Below, one piece after another: positions 34,338 to 46,209 of a DNA stretch of 64,000 nt. Both the position numbers and the translations under genes were made by a program. Location of the stretch: contig CM031563.1 of the NCBI GenBank assembly GCA_018466975.1, positions 930,001 to 994,000 of the forward strand, read 5' to 3'. The DNA is from Sparassis latifolia. Its lineage: Eukaryota > Basidiomycota > Agaricomycetes > Polyporales > Sparassidaceae. How positions within the stretch are numbered: the first letter of the stretch is position 1; each line of letters begins with the position of its first letter. The notes below the pieces were generated by a model. It did not search any database. It was not told the origin of the DNA and worked only from the letters and a program-made list of their open reading frames with translations.

Positions 34338-37300
34338 TTCCTAGGTGAGATACCGAGCGCTGAATTTGAGTCGAGGTTACGAAATGCGACAAGTAGACCG
34401 GAATTGTAAAAGTAGGATTTAGACCAAAGGAGCATTAGCAGACAAAGAATTGGACTTGGCGATAAATATAGACGAGAGATGTTCAGTTTTCAGGACAGAC
34501 CAAGAGGCGAGAGAGACGGCGAGAGATGGCTGAGGGTATCTGAAGCGGGTCATGTATGACGAATACATTTCGATTGATTGAGGTTTAGCGGACGTCCGAA
34601 GTCACAGACTTTGGACTATCCGGGTGTGATTCGAGATTCCTGCCTGCGAGAGCGAGAACTCGAAATGAGAGCTGGGTTTGTGTGTTGTTCCTGTTGGGAC
34701 AGCTATGCCTGGGAGATTGACGGGGAAGATATCGCAGACAGTGCTTATAAGGGGTTCGCAGGAGTCAGAGGAGTCAACTCGGCTAAGGCCGCTCGACCCG
34801 CCACAGAACAAATAGACCACAACAACGAGGAGTCATTGCACCCACGGGCCATGGTTCTCCGCACAGCAGCAGCTGTGGGCCTGTGGCTTCTGAAAGGCAT
34901 GGAACTGCCATGCCGCTCTCAGCCTCCGCACTCCCAGTCGGCCTTCCACATTTTCGTGACCCTGTGTATCTGCTTCATCATCACCGTGCCCGCAGTCGGA
35001 AGGCGTTTCTATACCCAGCGGCCCCACCTACCACCTATTATTATTTTCCATCATTGCGTTACTCGGGAGAATTTGGTTGTCACTGCACCGCAAATCGTCG
35101 GTGGCTAATGCGCACTTTTCTTGGTCCTATTTCCGATCGCACGTTCACTTCATCACGACTCTGGTTCCATGTTGTGAGCAGTAACAAATGTTCAAGTTGT
35201 CTGCGGCACTTGTTGTACATGCTTGTCCAGAACTCAATCTTGACAACAGTAAATTCTCGGGCTTTCAAGGAGTCGTGCAGAAGGCTCGACGTTGTAGCAC
35301 AATGTACCGGTGAGCCTTCGTCGTCAGAACCGTCAGAGCCAACTCCTCCTACCTGAGAAATGCGTGTTACTCCATAAAGATGCGCACCGGGGCTATCTGC
35401 ACCAGCGTTCTTGCGTATCTGTTCCCATGATGATCAGGTAACTTTGACCACCAGGGAGCGTCCATCGCTCCTCTTTAGCTCTGAGTCGGTTTCTGTTTAA
35501 CGGCTGACTTGTAAGTTTGAACTGTCATGACGACGTGCTTGAAAGTGTCTGCGCCGATTTCTGAGGGCGGTTGGAATCTCAGACAGCTATCTTTGTACGG
35601 CTGGTGCCCTATGTGAGGATGACTCAACTTCGTGCGCGTTCAATAGCTTTCTGTCCGTGGATGACTCGGAGCCCTTGGGCGCTGTCGGTGGCTTGTACCA
35701 CTGTTCAGAGCGCTTCGCCCTGCATATCTGTATCAGGATTCCACCAAACTCGCTCCTTCGCAGGAAATTTGTCAGGTCCAGCACTTATCTAGTGCTTCCA
35801 TCATCACGTCCATGATGTTCTGTCCACAACGTTGACGTGCTACCCAGCATTTCTCGGAGGTGAGTGTCCGCACCTCAATATTCTTCCCATGGAAACTGTT
35901 CCTTGACAAGTCAGTTTGCTGTCTGTGTACACGACTCCTCAAACTTACTCCTCGGTTTTTTTTGTTGTTCAGAGAGGCTCAAGTCCACTCGTATCTCAAT
36001 GAGTGGGAACAACTCCGCGGTCGCAAGCTCGAGAGGCACCTAAAGCGTCATTCCGGCTGTACCCCCGGAAGGCGGCGTTTAGGTTTTGAATTCGTTCCTG
36101 CGGTTCTCAGTGCTAGTCCAGACTAAGTATCAGGGGATCATTCGTCAAACTCACATGCCCGGGCACATTTTGCGTTTACTGCGCTGATTTTTCCTAGTTG
36201 TCAGTTCGAATTCTGTTTGATTGTTCGTTGCGGGTTGACGTACTAGGAGCGTGTATCCGACCGTCCGACGGGAAGCCCGTCAATATCCTTGAGAAATATA
36301 TCAGTCGGGTTTCTTGACGTGACCTCCTCCAGGTCAGCTTCGAGTTCTGACTCGAATTCTGATGCCGGCGCATCATCTCTGTTCTCCGGAGACATATCCT
36401 AACGTTATTCACCACGGCTGCTTTAGCGCTGAAGACGCGAACAGTTGTAGGGTTTGCTGTCTGTCCATGCCCACACCTCAGCGGTGCGTGTGGCAAGCCA
36501 CGGTATCGATTCTGCATAGGTACGTCGCCTTACAGAGGTTGGACTTTCAATCCTTCGCTCCCGTTGCTCATTCGGTTATCAGAGTGCGTCGTCGACGACG
36601 GAGTGAAGGCACTATGAACATACGCTCGCTTTCTGGTGCATCTCTGTTGATGGCTTGGGAGTTCTTACCTCTAGTCCACTTCTCCAACTAGTGCCTCGCC
36701 CTTACACCTGCATACTGACGGTCGAATAAGCAAGCTCTACGAGACTGTGCACCAGCGTCAAGCCCTTGTTTGTCAGTCTTAGTTGAGTGAGTGTCCTTAG
36801 CCGCTTATTTTCTCTGCTGATGCTCCCGCTGGCGACAGGACTGCTGCATCTCAGATCTGCTCTTGGGTGGCGCACTTATACAGTAATATAGTGTGGTCAT
36901 CCAGATTAACCGTTGAAAAGGCACTGGGGTCTCTCCGACGAGTCGGCCCTGGTTCCTTCAATATGGCTGGACCATCACGGGTCGGGCAATTGGGCATGCA
37001 TCCGCTTGTTTGCAACTTGGATCATCACTACGATGAATCCGTGCAGCCATGATGTTTCAACCGCGTCTCAAGCCAATTCTCCGCTCTTCATATCTATCCT
37101 AAGGCCATGTACTCGGCTACGCCACAGCTCGTTGATTCCTAACTCCACTTCAGCTTTCTGTGATACCTGGCTGATCCTGCTCTCGCTATACGCTCTGCTC
37201 TAAGAACACCAACGGATTTACCTTCCTACTGCACGAGAATAATGCTTGACCCCTCTAGCTAACAGCATCGATATAAGTGCGAGATTTTGCAAAATTTGGG

Positions 37301-38860
37301 GGTCACGTTGTTCTTGAACCACAGAAACACTGTCAGAAGCAAGTCGAAAGAGCGGGTCAAGATATCTGTATCCGGCGAGGTATCCCACGATTACTTCCTT
37401 AACTTAGGTGCTGTCACTCACGGTGATGCGCAGATGGTTTCCTCTTTGTGGCAACGGCTGTGAGGTACTGACAAGTGCCTTGCCAGGTGCTCCTTATCAT
37501 ATGCACATCAACCTGAGCCCCACACCAGTCCATCTTCTGATTCGTACTATACCAATCATCGGCCTATCCTGCAGTCTGGTTCGAGCATGCACTGTGTACT
37601 AGCCTCGTATGTGTGTCCGTCCGCCTAGTCTCCAGAAGACAAAATAGATGATCACAAGATCATCATTCCGAGCCTGGGGAACTACCGCACAGCCTATACC
37701 ACCCATAGGGATCCCCTTGTCCTCCTGACTGATTCTGTGTGCGGAACTATTTCCCGGCTCCGATGACTTGTGTGCACCGATTGTTGTCTTGCCTTTTCAA
37801 TTCTGATTCGGTCACACCTCGGACTCTTGCTTTCCTCGATTCAGGTCGTCCTTGATTACCAGGCTTCTCACGTTGTCCCCGTTGGTCGCATTCCGACGAA
37901 GTGTATCTGATGTTTTTCAGTTTTCTATAGGCATGCGATGCGTGTCCAGTTCTACCTCTACGATGCGCGTTCTTGTACTCGAGGCTCAGGTGGGACCATA
38001 TTGGAATGCGCTGCCAATCAATGCGGAGGATTGATGCCTTAAATCGACGGTCTTCTCCCTTGTCGGGGCCTCGATCATTTGAACGCCTTCGACAGCGCCA
38101 GACTAGAGCCAGAGCCAGTCGAGGAGCGGGTCTATAGACCAGAACTACACTCGAAGCAAGTCACACAGCGTGTCGGTCATATATTGTGGTAAGATGTCTA
38201 CGTAGCATGAGTGTTCGCCTGTCTAGAATTTCGCTAATACCATATGGGAGAAATTGTCCATGACAACCACCTCACCTAGACTGAGTGAGACATGCACCAC
38301 ACCCATACAGCACGGCGCGTGTCATAAAAGCGTTAAGAGCTGAGTGTGAGACTCTGTAATTACGTTGTACTGATGCTTTCCAATGGAACAACGAATTTGC
38401 TGATGAAAGGCCTGGGAGCGAAACGTTCGTACTGGTCAATCATCAGCAGAGTACAGTATAATAGCACCGAGTGACGGGAAGTTCTACTTCCGACGGACGG
38501 AGACTCGACCACAAGAATCAGGCTATCTTTCCTATCGGGAAAATGATTAGACGTACGTATTGAGTCCAAGCGACAAGAACAAGACAACGTGGCCTCAACG
38601 ACATCGAAGCTTAATCACCTTAGTAGAGTTCCGGACTTCCTGGGCGTCGAACTACACGTGGAGAGCGTAGGGTACCACAATTCCTAACGCCGGGAATGTT
38701 GAGAAGCGTTGTCGTCTTGCCTAGAGTTCACATGCGGAATACAGTCTGAAGTTGTTTTGCCCTTGGATCTGGCCGTGACCCATAGGTACAGACAGTGTAC
38801 ACAAAGCAACGACAGCAATTACTCGTACAATAAACAGTCCGAAGGAAAAGCACTCAATGG
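34338..38860. other. 4.5-kb gene-poor region
   Basis: No recognisable gene, tRNA or intact mobile element on either strand. Frames such as 34578-35108 (+), 36362-36691 (+) and 38360-38587 (-) are open but give no motif. It separates a cyclin from a Zn2Cys6 factor and may contain the long upstream region of the cyclin and old transposon remains. Both are guesses. Confidence 0.4.
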
Positions 38861-41642
38861 CTATAATATGAGAACATTCAAATTCTGGTCTTGTAGAACA
38901 GAACGCCAATCGGCCCTAGGGAGTTTCTCATCCAGTCGTTTCCAAACCTGTGATGTAACATGATGGATCAGTTATTCAACGGGTCGAATCAACTAGAATG
39001 TGATGAGGAACTACCTGAAAAACGATATGTTCCGCGGTTTCAATTTCATAGCAACCTAGAAACCGCGTCAGCGAGGCCACCACGGCTCAAAGGGTTGCCA
39101 CCATGATCACATACATTGAGTTCTACAGGATCGGACTGATGAGGATGAGGCATGCCACGGTGAGACATGATAACATACCTGAACACTTGGAATATCGCTA
39201 GAACACGAGTACGGTCTGCACCGTACATTTGCGAACCAGCGATAATGACTGGCCAAGTGAGACTATAAATAATCAAGGAGCAATCAGGGCGGAGTAACAT
39301 GCACACGATGGTTACTCACTCGACTCCCATTTGATTCTGCCCGCAATCTAAACATAGCGAGAGCACATCACTGCAGTGCTGTTGGACGAGTGCATCATCC
39401 GGTGGTACTTTGAGAATGTCCCGGAGAAGAGCAATCTGCGTGACCCTTCAGTCAAGTGCATCGAGGGATTGATTATGTAGCGAACCTACCTGGGCTGCAT
39501 TCTGATAGATGCGGTTGCCGGCCCTTACCCTGTCAGGCAGGTCTTCTCTACGATGAGTCCACTTATCCAGGAGATTGTACAGTGTGCGGGCCTCGTTGGC
39601 ATCTTCTGTATCCGACAATGTGGTAGCATCAGCAGAAACTTCCCTGATGCATGACTGATTCGCTAAGGCGCGGACAAAGAACGATGTTATCTACACGTAA
39701 CAGGTCAGCAAGGTCAGTACTTCTACCTGAGCAGACTCACGCGTGCCAATACCGGAATGAATTCACGAGACATGCCGAAGACATATTCCACGTACGATTG
39801 TGAGTCATCTGAGTTAGCCTTGTCGAGCCTTCTCGCACTGGATCAGCAGGGCCTTTAGATGAATGTTAGACAAGAAGTAACCTACCACCAATTACTTGCG
39901 TTTGGAGATAATAGCGTCGGCTCCTCTCCGTTCACTAAGCAGCCTAAAACACCTGTCAATTGATGCGCGCAGAAAGCGCGGTGCCGGTGAACATTACCAA
40001 AGAGCTCGTACACGGCAACAATCTCCAGCAATAGTCGCGCACGAGAAACCCCTGTCACAGAGCCAGGCTTCGGATGTGAACTGCGCGCTAGCAAGACTGC
40101 CGGGCCCCCTCGCATGTTGATTAACATCTTCGCCAAACGCAGAGTCTTGAACCAGTTCTGTCCACCCGAGAATATCTAAACCTGCTTAAGTCTCTCGAAC
40201 ACACGACGGCCCAAGCAAGCGCACTCACGTCAACCAGAGCAAGAGCAACCGCAGCGCCGAGCGCGGCATCGTTCCGCACACCCTCTGACGTTGTGCATGC
40301 TTGGACCAGCAGTTGCTTGGATTGGTTTCGAAAGGAATTCGCCAGACGCATGACTTGATCAGCTCCTCCGTGGCACGCCCCATTCTGAGAAAGCAAGAAG
40401 GACTGATGGACAGCCGCAACACCGAGCAAGGCCATGCGGAGCGACTCAACGGCAGAGTCAGATCCCCGAGGACGACTGAGCACGAATTGGAGATTCGCTG
40501 CCAGGATGGGATTCTCAGACGGTAAGGCCATTATGATACTCTTTGCATTGTCGCAGTAATGATGGATCTTTAGAGAAAAGAAAACACATTGATTCATTGA
40601 TATCTAACGTTGTGAACATTAAGCGAAGGATGCCCCACCAAGTTTCTCTCCTGGACCGTTGGGAACTACGGGTCATAGCAGTTAGACATGACCGCCGGAG
40701 AGTCAAGCTCAGTGGTTATACTCACGAAGGGCTCGATGGGATCAACAGACGGCAAAAGTGGCGTCGTGGACCATTGGCCTGTGCTTGAGAATGCGTCAGC
40801 ACGCATGGAGTGAGCGTGCTCATGGTAAGAAGTCACACGAGGAAGAACGAGAGACTGGGGGTGAGTGTAATGCTGGTGACCGTTAGAGTACGAGTGAGGG
40901 TATTGATGAGCAGAGTACGACGACTCCGACTCGGGTATCGCGGGCAGTATTTGACTAGATGTAGGGTGCATCGCGTATCCTTGAGCTGTCGTTGAAGACA
41001 TTGGTACCAGACTTGCCGTATGTCAGCCATGTGCGCGTTGAACACGGCATCAACTCACCTCTGTCTTCGACTTGTGCCACTCTCAACGCCGGGGACGTGC
41101 AACACAGGCTCGCTGGACGCACCCGTAAGATACAGATACAGCGCCATAGTAAATACTCACGTGTGACGACGCGACATGATCGGAGGTAGCCCCAGCTCCA
41201 TCGGCTCCCGCCCAGGGGGGGTGTTGTCACGAGTAGGCGGGGTAGACGTCTCCGACATCCCCGACGAACCTGCAGTGGATGGTCGCGTATCCAGACCAGT
41301 ATCGAGACTGGGCTCGGGCGCAGGCTCGTGCTTCGGTACGGTCTTCTTACGCGGCGGCACACCTTCCGGCCACGTACACTGCAAAAAGGTCAGGTCAAGC
41401 ATATGTCACGGACTATGGACGCGTTCGTACTTCCCGCTGGCCATGAGTGCAGCGCATGCAGTTCGGTTTTGATTCGTCGCACTGTAGTGAGGTTAGCGTC
41501 GACGAGGTGTGCCACGTTAGCCAGTACAGACCTTGATCTTTTTGGCCCTGCATGTGAGACAACCAGTTTTACTGCGGGTATATTTTGGACGCTTTCTTTG
41601 CGCAGTGGTATCCTGCCGTGGCGGCGACGCGACAACATGCAT
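38861..41642 (-). CDS. Zn2Cys6 fungal-specific transcription factor
   Basis: Sixteen exons with closed phases (664 residues): 41532-41642, 41431-41481, 41161-41378, 41059-41112, 40726-41011, 40609-40665, 40229-40567, 39998-40175, 39886-39952, 39741-39837, 39490-39690, 39320-39435, 39179-39262, 39115-39122, 39015-39055 and 38861-38947. The zinc cluster is assembled from three exons: [29 protein letters not shown] and CTWPEG, with Cys spacing 2-6-5-2-8. A basic [10 protein letters not shown] lies before it. A Ser/Pro/His-rich linker leads to the C-terminal regulatory domain (Fungal_trans_2-like) with [35 protein letters not shown] and [20 protein letters not shown]. This group regulates metabolism or fruiting in Agaricomycetes; targets cannot be inferred. 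The 8-nt exon 14 is essential to the model. Confidence 0.9.
39115..39122 (-). other. 8-nt microexon of the Zn2Cys6 factor
   Basis: The exon AACTCAAT (minus strand) is preceded by CCTGTAG and followed by GTATGT. It links AIFQVFR to [12 protein letters not shown] (FRTQCCYEIET). Direct joining of 39179 to 39055 gives a stop. Introns are 39123-39178 and 39056-39114. Confidence 0.8.
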
Positions 41643-44600
41643 GGAGCCCGGAACCTGGGGCGGGACGAAGTACGCCTGGGAATAATGGCTGGCCTGGCTA
41701 TAGTTGGAGGTATGTCAGCACGCGTCTGGGAGGAAAGCAAGAGCGACGGACAAATGCATGTTGTCTGCCATGGATTGTGGGGGATTGTGGTGAGGAGGAG
41801 GAAGTCGGGACTTATCCATGCTTTAAGTCGGTCATGAGAGAAACCAACAAGGAGAGAGCATGAGCTGATTGCTGTTGCGGATGATGGCAAATCGGGGGAA
41901 TCACGATTCTGGATCTGAAGGTGAAGGGAAAGACGACATGGAAATTTCGGATTTCTCAGGTCGTGCGACGGTGTACTCCGTAACACCACGCAGCACCAAT
42001 TGCGGCCGGTTCCCTCATTTGCCTCCGCCCACGGCACTTCCTTGCACCGCCTGCTAATATTTGTCCCTCACCCACCTCATGTATTCTCTATTTTCCCCCA
42101 CAGAACACCGAACGTAATGCCCAATGTCCAAAGAAGATCATGAGTTCTTCCTTAGAGCGTAGACACTATCATTTCTCACGCTATATTTGTCAGGGCCAAT
42201 GTTTGATGCTGCTAATCACGCCGAACTGTTCCGGTTTGGTTCGAAAGTCCCATGGGAACAAATTGCAGCGCCAGAAGAGAAAAAAAACAAAGCCTTTTCA
42301 CCCCATCCATGGCTCACTGTGATGCGGCAGTCACACTAACTCAGGCTTTCGGTGGTGTGACACCAGTCAACAAAGACACCACCTCATCAGAACATTGGGC
42401 CAAGCAAGCGCAAACTGAGTCGTAACGTAAATATCCCGCGGCCTCTCTGGATGAACGGAGGATGGCGCGTGTCCAGCTGTAGAACCCAGGACTGTCAAAT
42501 TCATTATCTCCACCGTTTTAGGGAGGGAACCAGAACACCCACAACCTGCCAAATATTCGGGATCGCACGCAAAATGCCTTGAACCATATGAGAATGCTTT
42601 CAAGGCCATCTCAACGGGGCAGTGCCATAGGATGCCAGAAGATACGCACTGACACCGCGACTTCCGTTGTCAAATCGACGTGAAGCCAGCAAGTTCGAGA
42701 ACCACATCATACAAATAATCTGGACACCGTATGCCCACTCTCCTCGCAGGCATCCACATTCATTGAGTGTGAAAGACGTTTGCCAAACGGAGAGGTTCCT
42801 ATCAACTGTCCGGAGTAAGGGGCACCTCTTACCTCACCAACAGACACACAGATAAGTAATCATCTCTACTGAGGGGCCCTATAGGACCGTAGTTTGGTTC
42901 GATGTCAAGACGTCGAAGCCTTACTTCACAACAAACAGGGTCATCATGAAGTTGGCAGGTGGCTCCGGCTTCGTGTCCGACGGCTGCAAATATCTTCTTA
43001 TGCCCGTGCTCTTCTGGTTAGCCTAGTTACCTGCTTTGAGGGAGTACACGCACCAAATTTTGCGAGACCCTGGCCTCGTGCGGTAGGCACCTCATCGATG
43101 AGAAAGCCTGTCGTCTCTCAAATTCTGCGCCACGACGCAGCCATCAAGCCGAAGAATGGCCAAATGGTCGCCTGACAGCTGCTATCTCCGGTTCCAGCGG
43201 TGGATTGCAATGTTGTGGGAAGACATAACGATAGGTCGTGATCCCCGGTTTAGATCGTTCGAGGACCCAGTTCGCTGCACGAGAGGACAGGACAAAAGGA
43301 ACGCCTCATTCGTACGTTAGACCTAAAAATGGACAAACAATGGTGATTACGAACCTTATCATGGAATCGAATTCATGGGCATCATGCATCAGGCATGAGA
43401 ACGAAGTTCCCCGAAGTGAGAACAGCCCGGCATTAACCATGAGCGCTCAAAGCCTCCATATGTCGGACAAATTGACGATCCGGTGATCATGTTGGCCATC
43501 AAGAATCTGTTCGGACGACAGCGTTGACCCGCAGTACGTCGGGGCGGACTGACAGGACCATCCTATAGTCGCCAATCACCAACGATAGAACAAATTGCAG
43601 CAGTGTTCTTAGATACGCACGTTCCAAGCATGTTGCCTGCAAGATGCGCAGAAGACACATTCTCTTGATGCACGGTATTCCAGGACCAGGACCGCCGCAG
43701 ACGTGACATACTGTTTATCAGAAATGACCGCAAATCTTTCAATACGTGTGCACCGTCTTGGTCAGACGAAGATATGACGATGGTAAGCATTTCACGACCA
43801 GCAGCGAGACCCGCTGGCGTGCAGACAGCCAGCCGGCCAAGCGAGATGAAGAACAGAGGGCGGAGGACGCGTTCAATGTCAAACCATGTGAGGTGGGAGC
43901 TAAAAGTCGGCTACAAATACTGAAGGCTCCAAGTCCGTTGGCATCTCGATCGTCGACGGCGTTTCTTGAAGTTCAGCTACTGCAGTACACATTGCTGTTC
44001 GCCGCCTATCACAGGCGAGGACGTGAGTACGCATACCCCGGCTCTATCTCCTCTCTAGATCTCTCAGCTATTCTTGTAACGTTGGTCGGCTACAGCGCAA
44101 CCTGAACCGTTGCGCCGATCATCCTACAAGAGCCTCGCGGGATCGTGAATCAGACGCTAGAGGTTCGAGCAAGGCGTCTGCTTACAGGTGAGTACACAAC
44201 CGTCTGCAGTCAGCATCAGCCTGAGGTTGCGGTACGTCGCAATCACCCAGAGACGTGTAGAATACGTCAGATAGCAGGGGTAGTACAGCGGCGAAGTTAC
44301 GGCTGTCGGCTACTATGCATCATCCAGAGGAACTTCGCCGACTCGCTGAGGACCCACACAAGTCTGCAGCGGCAGTAAGTACATATGAAGAGTTCACGTT
44401 ACTGCGCGGCCGTATTACGTGCTGGTTCTGTCAAAAATTTGCTCAGCACTCCCGTGCTGGGCCCATCATGAAGTTTGATGGAGAAAACGGTTCACACCGG
44501 CGCTGTGTTCTGTGTTCTCCGCCGGACAGTGACATTGCCTCCGATCATACAGTATCTACTAGTGGCCTAAATATGGACTACATCGGAAACATGATTCAGC

Positions 44601-46209
44601 CCCAGTGTCCGCGGTATTATGTGCTGCCGTTATACGTGAAAAAACCGAGGTGCGCAACGCGCGTGTCTTTGCCCTATCCTCACTACATTGTGACAGATCT
44701 AGAATTTCGCCCTCGCGTTAGCGTTACGGTGAATCCACCTCTTCCAGCACCGGGTATGTGGAACGACCACGACCAACAATATAGCAATAATACATGTTCG
44801 CAGCTCGAAGTAGAGTGAAGGCATTATCCCAAGGCCATGGCTCCCTACACATCATTCAGAGGAATGTCTTAGTATCAGCGACGCCCGAGGATACCCATAA
44901 TTGTTTCTGTCCTCGTTAGACAAGATGTTATCCCTCGACCTCGTAGCCAACGGGGGCAAGACAGACGATCCTTCCGTCACTGGATTATCGAGAACATAGT
45001 TCTCCCTTCTACTCTCTGAAGCTCTGCGCGTTCTCTTCCTGCCTTCTTGACTTTTAATGCTGCAGTATATGGAGGGTGCATGCCGCAACGATCAGGGGCC
45101 GCTATACCGAACAACCATGATCATACACCTCAAGATAAAGTTTCGGGTCATTTTGGCGCTAGGCGACTTCGGTGCTTTCACTGTGCATTGTTGTTTTAGT
45201 TGATACTCATCTGTTCTCGGTCTCTGCTCATTGGTCTCGTCCGCGGCTTCGCCAGCGCCAGCGCCGCACAGGACCAGTCTTCTGTCTCGCACTTTGCCAA
45301 CGCATCCAACTAGGTGTACGACTGTGCCAATCGTTGGGTCGTCTCTTCGCGGATATGCGGATAAGTGCTCTCCTCTGTGAAATCTGTAAGAAATAACTAC
45401 GAACAGTGCTTGCTCCCGCGTAAGGCATGCCCTCCCTTGCCCTAAGTGGTACAGAGGGATCGTGATGCGAATCAGATCAGCTTCCCTTCTCGTTCACCTG
45501 ACAGCGAAGCTTCCCGGAACAACTCAGCGGCCTCCCTTCTCTGTATTCGTGTCCAATGGGTGCATAGCTTGGGGCAGCATCTGTCACGCACCGGGATTCC
45601 GCCACAACTGCGTCGGCGTCGTCGGTCCGCCGTCGACAGCACTGAATGCAGCGCCAACGTGTCCTCTCATTCGCGCATACATGCTGATACACACTGTATC
45701 ATCGTGTTCGTGTCATCGTCAAGATATTAAGATGTAGTGTTGACACCGGCTTGTCTGGCTTGATTAATCTTTCACATCGGTGAGTGGCAAATACCGCGGG
45801 GGCCCCAGGGCTCATGTTGGTTCACCTCAGTTCAACTCCCAGTTACATTAGAAATATATCGCTAGTTTGAGGTCCAGGGACCTCGGAATAGTCGAGACGC
45901 TCGCACACCACTGCTTCTATCTCCCCGAAATACCGCACCGGCGAGATCAGACTAGCAGGGTCGCAAGTGCATCAACTCAGGCCTCAGGAGTTCAGCATGA
46001 CTGTAAGCTTCCGTTGAGAACGCAGTAGCTAATATGTACATTGGCGGATAATGCGTGCCTGCAACCGCATTGGCTCCAGATGACCCGAGAGGTTTCCAAT
46101 TTTTAGCACTCATCACTGCCCGCACAAAACATTATGCTTATGGGCAAGCAGCGGCACCCAAAGACGACAACAAGACCAACCACCGCAGCACTATATTGCC
46201 GAACCGCAT
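41643..46209. other. 4.6-kb gene-poor region with one uncertain ORF
   Basis: The first part is the promoter and leader of the Zn2Cys6 gene. Beyond that I see only short frames without motifs, apart from the 44315-44818 ORF listed separately. No tRNA or complete mobile element is visible. Confidence 0.4.
44315..44818 (+). CDS. Uncertain ORF with paired cysteines, unknown
   Basis: A 167-residue open frame beginning MHHPEELRRLAEDPHKSAA. It contains two Cys pairs (CWFCQK and CVLCSP) about 33 residues apart and an ordered-looking end (YPHYIVTDLEFRPRVSVTVN). A good GTAAGT donor at about 44370 suggests that, if real, the gene is spliced and this frame is not the true protein. No known domain. It could be a decayed gene. 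Confidence 0.22.
   Translation: MHHPEELRRLAEDPHKSAAAVSTYEEFTLLRGRITCWFCQKFAQHSRAGPIMKFDGENGSHRRCVLCSPPDSDIASDHTVSTSGLNMDYIGNMIQPQCPRYYVLPLYVKKPRCATRVSLPYPHYIVTDLEFRPRVSVTVNPPLPAPGMWNDHDQQYSNNTCSQLEVE

Noticed and set aside
34578..35108. Candidate gene with a hydrophobic segment (HIFVTLCICFIITVPAVG)
   Set aside because: It has one chance-like hydrophobic run, no family match, and no splice continuation that extends it.
36194..37620. Degenerate retrotransposon
   Set aside because: Fragmented frames suggested it, but I find no reverse transcriptase, integrase or protease motif and no long terminal repeats.
40955..41362. 135-residue minus-strand Arg-rich ORF
   Set aside because: It is a shifted frame over exons and introns of the Zn2Cys6 gene.
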